DNA of 7,155 bases from Clostridiales bacterium. Lineage in GTDB: Bacteria; Bacillota; Clostridia; Oscillospirales; Acutalibacteraceae. The notes below the pieces were generated by a model. The model saw only the letters and a program-made list of their open reading frames with translations. It had not been told where the DNA came from and ran no database searches. Where the stretch lies: the NCBI GenBank assembly GCA_012511485.1, contig JAAZFZ010000266.1, positions 1-7,155 of the forward strand, in the 5' to 3' direction. The translations under genes were made by a program, and so were the position numbers. This document shows, piece by piece, positions 1 through 5,853 of this stretch. The first letter of the stretch is position 1, and each line of letters opens with the position of its first letter.

Positions 1-485
1 GCTCCGTTTAATGTCATGAAAACTAATGAGAAAATAGCAGCAAGACCATTTCCTTCGAAGCTTTTTTTATTAGAACCAAAACTTAAAATATAAATGAATA
101 TTGAAGGAATTACCGTAAACATAATGCCTAAGAACAGCAATAATCCATTTGCTCCCATACCGTTCAGAACGGCCTCACGGGGATTTACAGGATTATATTT
201 AACGGTTCTTTCAGTTCCCAATTTTGGAACAAAGCCGGACCCGTAATCGGTAGTTACTCTGTATTCAATTCCGTTTACAACATAAGAATATGTTAAAGCA
301 TAGGTGTCATTCTTTCTATAACTTCCGTCGGAGTAAAGAACGGTACCGATAAACTTACCTTCTGTTGAAGCATAGTCTTTGGTGGCCTGCTTTTTTTCAT
401 AAGTCATCTTAAGCCCGAAAAGCAATAATATCAGGCCGATTATTAAAAAAAGGCCAAAAATATATTTCATCCCATCCTTTTTCAT
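1..485 (-). CDS. DUF3592 family membrane protein (C-terminus cut by window edge)
   Basis: Reading the minus strand from ATG at 485 gives 161 residues with no stop before the left edge. Residues 7-25 form a hydrophobic helix preceded by lysines. Residues 26-112 are a soluble, beta-rich part with GTVLYSDGSYRKND and an aromatic YALTYSYVVNGIEYR stretch, followed by a KYNPVNPREAVL segment. A second helix covers about 114-135 and a third starts near 148. The order TM, Y-x-V-NG-x-x-Y strand, Y-N-P-x-x-P, TM is the pattern I know from DUF3592, a family of unknown function, usually membrane-anchored with an extracytoplasmic beta domain. The start at 485 has AGAAGG ten bases upstream; a second ATG at 470 (residue 6) has AAGGA only four bases away and is the alternative. 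It lies downstream of the broken DUF2804 gene, and no convincing promoter of its own was seen. It is more AT-rich than the hydrolase gene upstream. Function unknown. Confidence 0.8.
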   Translation of the reverse strand, partial: MKKDGMKYIFGLFLIIGLILLLFGLKMTYEKKQATKDYASTEGKFIGTVLYSDGSYRKNDTYALTYSYVVNGIEYRVTTDYGSGFVPKLGTERTVKYNPVNPREAVLNGMGANGLLLFLGIMFTVIPSIFIYILSFGSNKKSFEGNGLAAIFSLVFMTLNG

Positions 486-498
486 ATGCAATTAACCT

Positions 499-917
499 TC
501 TGCCGTCGTTCGAGGTGAACATCCACGGCTTCATATGTTCCGCACCGTCCCGAGATTTTCGATTTTTAAATCGAAAGAACCTGATTTGACCTGCAGCACC
601 GAAGGCGCCCGAGCGCTCAGGGGCATTTTTATTTTTTCCTTGGGCAACAGTACCGGCAGCATGGCACTGTGCCTTTCGCCCGTGGTTCTGTCAAAAATCG
701 TCAGGCTGCCTGCGCCGACAATTGATATGTTTGCAATTGTTGCCTGAACTGTGTAACGCTCGTTTGTGATTTGATAAAAATCCCATTCCTTCAGTCGCCC
801 CGGGAGCTTTACCTGATTGCGGTTGTACTCATAAAGGTTTCTCAAACAATAACCGGGCTGTGCCACATTTCCGCATGAGGTAAGAAGCTTAGTCTTTTCT
901 GTAATCTGATGCTGCAT
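499..917 (-). pseudogene. DUF2804 family gene, truncated and internally deleted
   Basis: The open part runs from ATG at 917 to a TGA at 531-533 (128 residues). It starts MQHQITEKTKLL and contains NVAQPGYCLRNLYEYNR, RLKEWDFYQI, QATIANISIVGAGS and TGERHSAMLP, the N-terminal half of DUF2804, a family of unknown function whose members I recall at about 320-350 residues. After the stop, bases 540-499 in a different frame encode EHMKPWMFTSNDGR, which resembles the PW-x-FTSSDGR motif near the family's C-terminus. The middle of the protein and everything after that motif are missing, so the gene has lost roughly half its coding sequence. The start at 917 is preferred over the upstream ATG at 938 because GAGGG sits five bases before 917 while 938 has no Shine-Dalgarno sequence. 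It is probably co-transcribed with the serine hydrolase, whose stop is 41 bases upstream of 917. A truncated product may be made but is unlikely to have the family function. An assembly error at the junction is the other explanation. Confidence 0.72.
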
Positions 918-958
918 ATAATCCCTCTTTTCCTGCATGAATTACTCATGCTGTATTT

Positions 959-2545
959 TCAGAATATCGGCTCAAAAAATTCTCCCGTAAGGTCAGGGTC
1001 AATGAGAGGCTCGACTGCCTCCGCCGCACCCTTTGCGAGCTTTTTAATTAAATCGTCTGCCTTAACGCCTTTGAAATCCATGCCGAAAAGGGCAAGGTCA
1101 TAAAGCCCCTTTTCACATTTGTTTTTCAAACGGACCTTTTCGTTCTTAAAGCTGAAATAGAGCTTCTTGACCTGAGCAAGCTCAATGCACCTCACCCAAA
1201 CCTCAAGGTCACCGTCTTCCCTCCATGCGCAGCTTGAGGCAAAAGTCATTTTTACACCTGCAATGTCGGCAGTGCTTATTAAAAAGTTGCTCCCGTAACC
1301 AACCTTTATCCTACACTCGTCATATTTTTCTGTCCAGCAAAACTCCAAATAATCATCATTGAAACAGAATCTTATATTGTTCAGCTCGCCCGATTTTTTG
1401 CTGCGGATAAAGTTATCCGAAACGGTCAGAATGCTTGTTTTCTTCCCTTGCGGGAATTTAATCAGCTTACCGTTAATCCTATTTTCAAGCCAGAGCCTGC
1501 GTTTAGTATCGGGCAGACGCGGGAGGCTAAGATTGCCGAGCCTTTTTTTCAAAGCTTCAAGTGCTTCAGGGTTTTCGGGGAGAGGCTCATTTTTGAAATC
1601 CGTTGTAAAGTGACGCCATACAGCCTCAAGAACGGCACTCTCAATCGGCTCGCCGCCGGTGATGACAATGCAGGCATCGTAATCCTCAAGTGCTATTGCC
1701 ATCTGTGAAAAAACTCCGTCAAACCTAAAGGAATTCGGTACGCTGTTGCGCCATATCTGGTAGCCGTAGCCTGAGCCGTGGTCGGGTGCTACACCGGGAG
1801 TTTTTGGGATATGCTCTTCACCCGCAGTTTTTGCCCAGAATTCGGGAATGACCTGCCTGCCGTTCCATTTACCGCGGTTGAGGTAGCATTGAATTATTTT
1901 TGCCATATCCTCTGTTTTAAGCTCAAGTCCCCAACCGCCTGCTTCAATTCCGCTTGTATCCGTTTCCCAAAAAGGCTTTTCGATACCCAGAGGCTCAAAC
2001 AGCCTGGGGTTAAGGTAGTCAACGGCGTTTTGTCCCGATACTCTTTTAATGATTGCCGAAAGCATATATGAATTCTCTGAGGCATATTCAAATTTTCTGC
2101 CCGGATTACTTATAAATGGAGCTTTGAGGTAGCTGCTTATCCAGCCCGTTTTCTGAGTATTATACATAATTGTTTCAACCTTGCCGCTGGTCATTGTCAG
2201 CAGGTGTTCAACTGTCAGCGTCTTAGCGGCATCGCTGATTTTTTTTGGAACATATTCGGGGAAAAGCTCATAAACCTTAGTGTTGAGAGCTATTTTGCCC
2301 TCGGCAATCGCAAAGCCTATTGCTGTGCCTATTATACTCTTGCTCACGGAAAACATTGTGTGAGCAACATCCGGCCGATAAGGCTGCCACCAGCCCTCCG
2401 CAAGAACCTTGCCGTGCCTGAGCACCATAAAGGAGTGCAATTCGAGATTGTTTTTTTCAATATCGTCAATAAAATCCAGTACCGCCTGTGAGCTCAAGCC
2501 CTGAGATTCCGGACTTAGCGCCCGTTCAAGTTTTTTTTCATTCAT
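959..2545 (-). CDS. Serine hydrolase, beta-lactamase/CubicO (class C-like) family
   Basis: A 528-residue protein with the penicillin-binding-protein/beta-lactamase fold. The nucleophile motif SxxK is S66-V-S-K69 in HTMFSVSKSIIGTAIG. The second motif is Y154-A-S156 (FEYASENSY), the Y-x-S/N position of family VIII esterases and class C-like enzymes. GGWGLELKTEDMAKI (203-217) is the usual conserved turn after it. The third (KTG/HxG) position seems to be occupied by F-D276-G-V-F-S-Q281, so a canonical KTG is absent. The catalytic domain ends near residue 320. Residues 335-528 form a beta-rich C-terminal domain of the kind appended to CubicO-type hydrolases. There is no signal peptide or membrane helix, so a cytosolic esterase, amidase or peptidase role fits better than antibiotic resistance; the substrate cannot be read from the sequence. 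The start has AGGGG/TG about eight bases upstream and a good promoter 50 bases upstream. First gene of a leftward unit with the DUF2804 remnant and DUF3592. Confidence 0.9.
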   Translation of the reverse strand: MNEKKLERALSPESQGLSSQAVLDFIDDIEKNNLELHSFMVLRHGKVLAEGWWQPYRPDVAHTMFSVSKSIIGTAIGFAIAEGKIALNTKVYELFPEYVPKKISDAAKTLTVEHLLTMTSGKVETIMYNTQKTGWISSYLKAPFISNPGRKFEYASENSYMLSAIIKRVSGQNAVDYLNPRLFEPLGIEKPFWETDTSGIEAGGWGLELKTEDMAKIIQCYLNRGKWNGRQVIPEFWAKTAGEEHIPKTPGVAPDHGSGYGYQIWRNSVPNSFRFDGVFSQMAIALEDYDACIVITGGEPIESAVLEAVWRHFTTDFKNEPLPENPEALEALKKRLGNLSLPRLPDTKRRLWLENRINGKLIKFPQGKKTSILTVSDNFIRSKKSGELNNIRFCFNDDYLEFCWTEKYDECRIKVGYGSNFLISTADIAGVKMTFASSCAWREDGDLEVWVRCIELAQVKKLYFSFKNEKVRLKNKCEKGLYDLALFGMDFKGVKADDLIKKLAKGAAEAVEPLIDPDLTGEFFEPIF

Positions 2546-2593
2546 AATCTTTGCACCCCTAAGGAAATAATATTCTTCAGTATTCTGGTAAAT

Positions 2594-2622
2594 ATTATAG
2601 TGTGTTTTCTTTAAATTTTCAA
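2594..2622 (-). promoter_or_regulatory. Sigma-A-type promoter for the serine hydrolase unit
   Basis: On the minus strand TTGAAA (2622-2617) and TATAAT (2599-2594) are separated by exactly 17 bases. The -10 box is a perfect consensus and the -35 box differs at two positions. Transcription would start near 2587, giving a leader of about 42 bases before the ATG at 2545, too short for a riboswitch. Confidence 0.75.
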
Positions 2623-2667
2623 TGAGTTGTTCTCATAACCAAAGCGGGTACTTCCTGCTGACCATGT

Positions 2668-2695
2668 GTTTATTATACATTAATAAACTATTAAT
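2668..2695. repeat. Overlapping inverted repeats in the divergent intergenic region
   Basis: GTTTATTA (2668-2675) and TAATAAAC (2681-2688) are perfect 8-base inverted arms around a 5-base spacer. A second, overlapping pair is ATTAATA (2679-2685) and TATTAAT (2689-2695) around AAC. They lie between the two divergent promoters, just upstream of the GT8 -35 box, where a repressor or activator site would be expected. The arms are nearly all A/T, so chance occurrence is a real possibility. Confidence 0.35.
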
Positions 2696-2709
2696 TTTCA
2701 TACAACACC

Positions 2710-2738
2710 TTGAATTTATCAAAGTCGAAGTATATACT
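2710..2738 (+). promoter_or_regulatory. Sigma-A-type promoter for the GT8 gene, with a palindrome over the -10 box
   Basis: TTGAAT (2710-2715) and TATACT (2733-2738) are separated by 17 bases, placing the start of transcription near 2745 and leaving a leader of about 45 bases. The -10 box lies inside a perfect 12-base palindrome, AAGTATATACTT (2728-2739), and TATAC-TTG-GTATA (2733-2745) is a second small inverted repeat at the same place. These could be an operator that blocks the promoter; that part is inference. Confidence 0.6.
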
Positions 2739-2760
2739 TGGTATACAAATAAAAAGAGAC

Positions 2761-2792
2761 AGGAGGACGGTCGAAAGACCTTGACTATTATG
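2761..2792 (+). promoter_or_regulatory. Split ribosome binding site of the GT8 gene with a hairpin in the spacer
   Basis: A perfect AGGAGG (2761-2766) is 23 bases from the ATG at 2790, too far for normal initiation. The spacer holds GGTC (2769-2772), loop GAAA (2773-2776) and GACC (2777-2780), a four-base-pair stem with a GNRA tetraloop. If folded, it leaves 2 plus 9 unpaired bases, an effective spacing of about 11. An in-frame TTG at 2781 is a possible alternative start, 14 bases from the AGGAGG in the unfolded form. Confidence 0.55.
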
Positions 2793-3593
2793 AATATTTT
2801 AGTCGCTCTGGATTCAAATTATGTAAATCCCTTAACAGTTATGCTTAATTCAATAATGTGTTCAAACCCGGTTGCCGATTTTTGCGTATATGTGGCTCAT
2901 TCCTCACTGACAGACGATGATTTTAGAAAAATTGAGGTAAGCGTTGACGCTGCCCGCTGTGAAATAATCCCCGTGTTTATCCCGGACACTCTACTAGCCC
3001 ATGCGCCGACGGCAAAGAGAATTTCAAAGGAGACATATTATAGACTCATAGCGGCAGAATATCTGCCAAAAACTGTAAATAGAATCCTGTATCTTGATCC
3101 AGATATTGTAGTTATCAACCCTCTTTACAGACTATATAATATTGACATGGGCAAAAATTTTTTTGCGGGGGCAAGCCATGTCGGCCGTTTCCTGAACCAT
3201 TTCAGCACAAAAAGGTTGCTAATGGATAATAGCTGCTCTTACATCAACGCAGGCGTTCTGCTCATGAACATTGAAGAGCTTCGCCGCAGGCAGTCAATTC
3301 CTTATATGTTCCGCTTCATTAAGAAGAATGAGTCAAAGCTCTTTCTTGCAGACCAGGATGTTCTCAATTCGCTCTATTTTAAGGATATGATTGAGATTGA
3401 CCCGCTGCTTTACAACCTTGATGAAAGAACCTTTTCAAGAAGGCGCAAGCTTTCAGGCGGCAAGAGCATTGACCTCGACTGGGTTGAAAAGAACACCTGT
3501 ATCGTCCATTTCAACGGCAAAAACAAGCCCTGGAAGGCGGGGGAGTACAAAGGCTGCCTTGATGTCTTTTATAAAAAATACTGCAACTTTTAA
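2790..3593 (+). CDS. Glycosyltransferase family 8 protein
   Basis: A 267-residue retaining glycosyltransferase of the GT8 (GT-A fold) family, which transfers a sugar from a nucleotide-sugar donor, usually UDP-glucose or UDP-galactose, with a bound metal ion. The N-terminus MNILVALDSNYV is the nucleotide-binding first strand. The metal-binding DxD motif is D103-P-D105 in RILYLDPDIVVINPLY. NAGVLLMN (153-160), the acceptor-side ADQDVLN (187-193) and the C-terminal VHFNGKNKPW (239-248) are all standard GT8 blocks, so the enzyme appears complete and active. There is no signal peptide, and it probably acts in the cytoplasm or at the inner face of the membrane on a cell-wall, capsule or lipid-linked glycan. 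I chose the start at 2790 because family similarity begins exactly there; the frame is open back to an ATG at 2622, but that stretch contains the promoter and has no GT8 similarity. It is transcribed alone and ends at a strong terminator. Donor and acceptor are unknown. Confidence 0.92.
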   Translation: MNILVALDSNYVNPLTVMLNSIMCSNPVADFCVYVAHSSLTDDDFRKIEVSVDAARCEIIPVFIPDTLLAHAPTAKRISKETYYRLIAAEYLPKTVNRILYLDPDIVVINPLYRLYNIDMGKNFFAGASHVGRFLNHFSTKRLLMDNSCSYINAGVLLMNIEELRRRQSIPYMFRFIKKNESKLFLADQDVLNSLYFKDMIEIDPLLYNLDERTFSRRRKLSGGKSIDLDWVEKNTCIVHFNGKNKPWKAGEYKGCLDVFYKKYCNF

Positions 3594-3606
3594 CCTATGT
3601 AATCCG

Positions 3607-3640
3607 AGCCGCCGGGTCTTTCCGGCGGCTGTTTTTATTT
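3607..3640 (+). terminator. Rho-independent terminator after the GT8 gene
   Basis: AGCCGCCGG (3607-3615) and CCGGCGGCT (3622-3630) form a perfect nine-base-pair GC-rich stem with a six-base loop, followed by G and a T-rich run (3632-3640). It starts 13 bases after the GT8 stop. The minus strand has no T-tract after the stem, so it acts in the plus direction only. It separates the GT8 gene from the downstream operon. Confidence 0.92.
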
Positions 3641-3779
3641 GAAAATTTAATTTATTTTGCACAAGTATTCTCAACACACGCTACTTTTATTTCTACAATT
3701 GCATTTCATTTTACCTGATAATTTTTTTTATTTTATTGAGCAGAATAACAAGGCATGGATGATGTGTATTTTAATCAAG

Positions 3780-3824
3780 ATATGGCAATTAAATATTGCA
3801 TATTTTAATTTGATAATGTATAAT
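3780..3824 (+). promoter_or_regulatory. Promoter of the SulP-DUF5058-gcv operon with an overlapping inverted repeat
   Basis: TTGCAT (3796-3801) and a perfect TATAAT (3819-3824) are separated by 17 bases, placing transcription start near 3831 and leaving a leader of only about 26 bases before the ATG at 3857. An inverted repeat with arms ATATGGCAAT (3780-3789; one bulged G) and ATTGCATAT (3795-3803) overlaps the -35 box, a plausible operator. The rest of 3641-3779 is AT-rich with no gene, structured RNA or glycine-riboswitch core that I can recognise. Confidence 0.65.
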
Positions 3825-3856
3825 AATGCTCATCGAACAGGAATGAAAGGTTTATA

Positions 3857-5056
3857 ATGTTTAACGACTTAAAGTCTTATAATAAAAAAATACTGATGAC
3901 CGATGCTGGTCAGGGCGGCATAATTGCAATGGGTGTTTTCCCGCTTGCGTTGGCATTCGGGGCGAACTCACAAATAGGAGTGGCACCTGCTCTGCTCTCA
4001 GCTGTCATTATCGGTGCAATTATGAGCTTATTCGCAGGAGCGCACATATATTCGCCCGCTTTGCTGACATTCGTTGTGTTTTCGGAAATTCTATCAATCC
4101 ACGGGTGGGGAACGGCTCTGTTGAGTGCGTTTATTGCCGGAGTACTGTTAATTATCCTCGCACTTTCAAAAAAGGCACAGACTGCGGCGCAAATACCCGT
4201 TTATATTTTTCAGGGTTTTCTTCTGGGCGTTACGGTCGATATGGCATTGCTGCAGATAACTAACTATTTCGACATCGGTGCTTCGGGCGCAACTGCGGTG
4301 GATATTCTTCTCTCATACAAAAGCGTGGGCTTTCATTCAAACTGGAGAACAGTGCTTTTTGCCACGATAATGCTGGTTGTGATGATAACCTACCCCATAA
4401 AATTCAAAAAGTTTTCAAAAATAGTTTCTGCACCTTTTTTCGGCATTATTATAACTATTGCTTTGAATATTTTTCTCAACCCCGATGTAGAGTACACAAA
4501 TGTTATTGAAGTTGGCAGAATCACGCTTGACCTTTTCGGCAAAAACACTTTACCCGGCACTGTGGCGAATATATCGTCAATTCAGAGTATTATCGTGTGT
4601 TCTCTTGTGCTTGCTTTTATTATTAATGCAGAGTCTTTTTATGCAGGTGCCAAGGCAGGAAAGGCTCACGCAATAGCACTCGGCGTTTCAAACTGCATTT
4701 CTCCCTTTTTGGGAGCAATGCCGCTTTCTGCCCGCACAAGGCAGAAGGGCACACGCCTTGCGGGCGTTTTTGCGGGCATATATATGTTCTTTTTTGTTGC
4801 GGCTTTCAGGGATATCATTGCAAGGCTGCCGATAAGTGTGCTTGCAACAGTTCTCATAATTTCGATGTGGAGCCTTATAAGCTGGAAGGAAGTTAAAAAA
4901 ATATTCACAGGCAGAAGGGTTGTCCACGGCTTGATGTACTTAGCAACTGTTGTTTTGACGGTTTTGGTCGATATAACACTCGCCTTTACGATAATAATGG
5001 TTATATCAATTGTGCTGGGCATTTGCGGCAAAAAAGTAAGGCTGCAGAGCAAATAA
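3857..5056 (+). CDS. SulP/SLC26-like permease without a STAS domain
   Basis: A 399-residue polytopic membrane protein. VFPLALAFGANSQIGVAPALLSAVIIGAI (27-55) matches the SulP first-helix block (usually PLALAFG-x-A), SPALLTFVV (66-74) corresponds to the substrate-lining third helix, and IPVYIFQGFLLGVTV (113-127) to the next conserved block. SNCISPFLGAMPLSARTRQKGTRLAG (278-303) followed by RLPISVLATVLIISMWSLISWKEVKKI (323-349) matches the second inverted repeat and its D/SW-REV-x end. SulP proteins carry anions such as sulfate, bicarbonate or dicarboxylates by symport or exchange. Usual bacterial members are about 480-560 residues with a cytoplasmic C-terminal STAS domain; this one stops after the last helix at K399 and lacks it. 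The segment after G-x-MP also looks shorter than the usual TGAxxRTAxNxxxGA stretch, so substrate choice may differ. AAAGG lies six bases before the start. First gene of the operon, 16 bases before DUF5058. Substrate unknown. Confidence 0.8.
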   Translation: MFNDLKSYNKKILMTDAGQGGIIAMGVFPLALAFGANSQIGVAPALLSAVIIGAIMSLFAGAHIYSPALLTFVVFSEILSIHGWGTALLSAFIAGVLLIILALSKKAQTAAQIPVYIFQGFLLGVTVDMALLQITNYFDIGASGATAVDILLSYKSVGFHSNWRTVLFATIMLVVMITYPIKFKKFSKIVSAPFFGIIITIALNIFLNPDVEYTNVIEVGRITLDLFGKNTLPGTVANISSIQSIIVCSLVLAFIINAESFYAGAKAGKAHAIALGVSNCISPFLGAMPLSARTRQKGTRLAGVFAGIYMFFFVAAFRDIIARLPISVLATVLIISMWSLISWKEVKKIFTGRRVVHGLMYLATVVLTVLVDITLAFTIIMVISIVLGICGKKVRLQSK

Positions 5057-5072
5057 CTTTTCAGGAGGGCAT

Positions 5073-5852
5073 ATGGGAACAGGAGATTTTAAGATTAGCA
5101 CATTTATGTACCTTTTAGGTGCTTTTGTCTTTGTTTTTGTGATTTGCCAATCAGCATTTTTTATCACAAAGGCATGGAGGCAAGGTAAAAAAATCGGCAT
5201 TTCTTCCAAGGATATGAGAAACACGGTATCCTCAAGCATTCTTTTTACAGTAGCTCCCGCAATAGCAATTGTCGCAACCGTTTTGACTCTTGCAAACTCG
5301 CTTGGAATTGTGTTGCCGTGGATAAGACTATCGATTATCGGGAACATAAGCTATGAGGTAACGGCTGCCGAGAGTGCGCTCAATGCCCTCGGAGTTGCGG
5401 GCGGCATATCACAGGAGGTCACCGATAAAACACAATTTGCCGCAATAATGTGGGTAACATCGATAGGCTCATGCTTCCCACTCATTCTTATGCCTTTGAT
5501 ACTTAAAAAAATTCAGAAAAAAATCGGCACTGTTGCAAAGGCAAATGCAAAATGGGCAGATTTAATGGCGGCTGCAGCCTTTATCGGGCTTATTTCAGCC
5601 TTCATAGCAAGGTCAATTATCGGTGCCGGTAAAGAGGACATAATCGGTGACGGAGCAGGCATCGTTTCTGTTGCAACGCTTCTCTTCTCAATAATTACGA
5701 TGCTCATTCTTGAAAGGCTGGCAGAAAAATTCAAGCTGAAATGGCTCGAGCCATTTACAATGCCTTTGAGCATGATATTGGCAATGGGAGTTGCAATAAT
5801 ACTTGTGCAAATACTTCCCGCCGATATTGCAATTCTGGAATGGAGGGGCTAA
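5073..5852 (+). CDS. DUF5058 family membrane protein
   Basis: A 259-residue integral membrane protein with six likely helices at about 11-33, 55-77, 121-144, 163-183, 195-215 and 228-249. The blocks QSAFFITKAWRQGKKIGIS (26-44), RNTVSSSILFTVAPAIAIV (49-67), LPWIRLSIIGNISYE (81-95) and TQFAAIMWVTSIGS (120-133) match what I know of DUF5058, a Bacillota family of probable transport components without a proven substrate. The loop at 95-120 with TAAESALNALGV is a typical conserved feature. The start has a strong AGGAGGG three to four bases upstream. It is followed after a single base by the next membrane gene, whose ribosome binding site lies inside this gene's last codons, so the two are almost certainly translationally coupled and probably form one complex. 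The function is inferred to be transport only from topology and context. Confidence 0.78.
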   Translation: MGTGDFKISTFMYLLGAFVFVFVICQSAFFITKAWRQGKKIGISSKDMRNTVSSSILFTVAPAIAIVATVLTLANSLGIVLPWIRLSIIGNISYEVTAAESALNALGVAGGISQEVTDKTQFAAIMWVTSIGSCFPLILMPLILKKIQKKIGTVAKANAKWADLMAAAAFIGLISAFIARSIIGAGKEDIIGDGAGIVSVATLLFSIITMLILERLAEKFKLKWLEPFTMPLSMILAMGVAIILVQILPADIAILEWRG

Positions 5853-5853
5853 T

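Noticed and set aside
531..938. Treating the 135-codon frame as an intact small gene
   Set aside because: It holds only the N-terminal half of DUF2804, a piece of the C-terminal motif follows in another frame, and the ATG at 938 lacks a ribosome binding site.
1359..2491. Several plus-strand reading frames of 84-97 codons opposite the serine hydrolase
   Set aside because: The minus-strand frame is a clear enzyme with catalytic motifs; the plus-strand frames have no start signals or family similarity.
2622..2789. In-frame upstream extension of the GT8 gene from an ATG at 2622 (56 extra residues)
   Set aside because: The stretch contains the GT8 promoter and inverted repeats, has no ribosome binding site at its start, and shows no GT8 similarity; family similarity begins at MNIL (2790).
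3641..3856. Glycine riboswitch or other structured leader upstream of the gcv-containing operon
   Set aside because: I looked for the conserved glycine-aptamer core and found none; the promoter at 3796-3824 leaves only about 26 bases of leader. A covariance-model scan would settle it.
3657..3857. 66-codon plus-strand reading frame in the intergenic gap before the SulP-like gene
   Set aside because: It covers the operon promoter, has no ribosome binding site, and its composition is that of AT-rich intergenic DNA.
4666..5052. Minus-strand reading frames (up to 128 codons) opposite the end of the SulP-like gene
   Set aside because: They are complements of a strongly coding membrane protein, with no start signals or recognisable domain.
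5803..5853. In-frame upstream start for the second small membrane protein at 5803
   Set aside because: It lies inside the DUF5058 coding sequence and lacks a ribosome binding site, whereas ATG 5854 has GGAGGGG five bases upstream.
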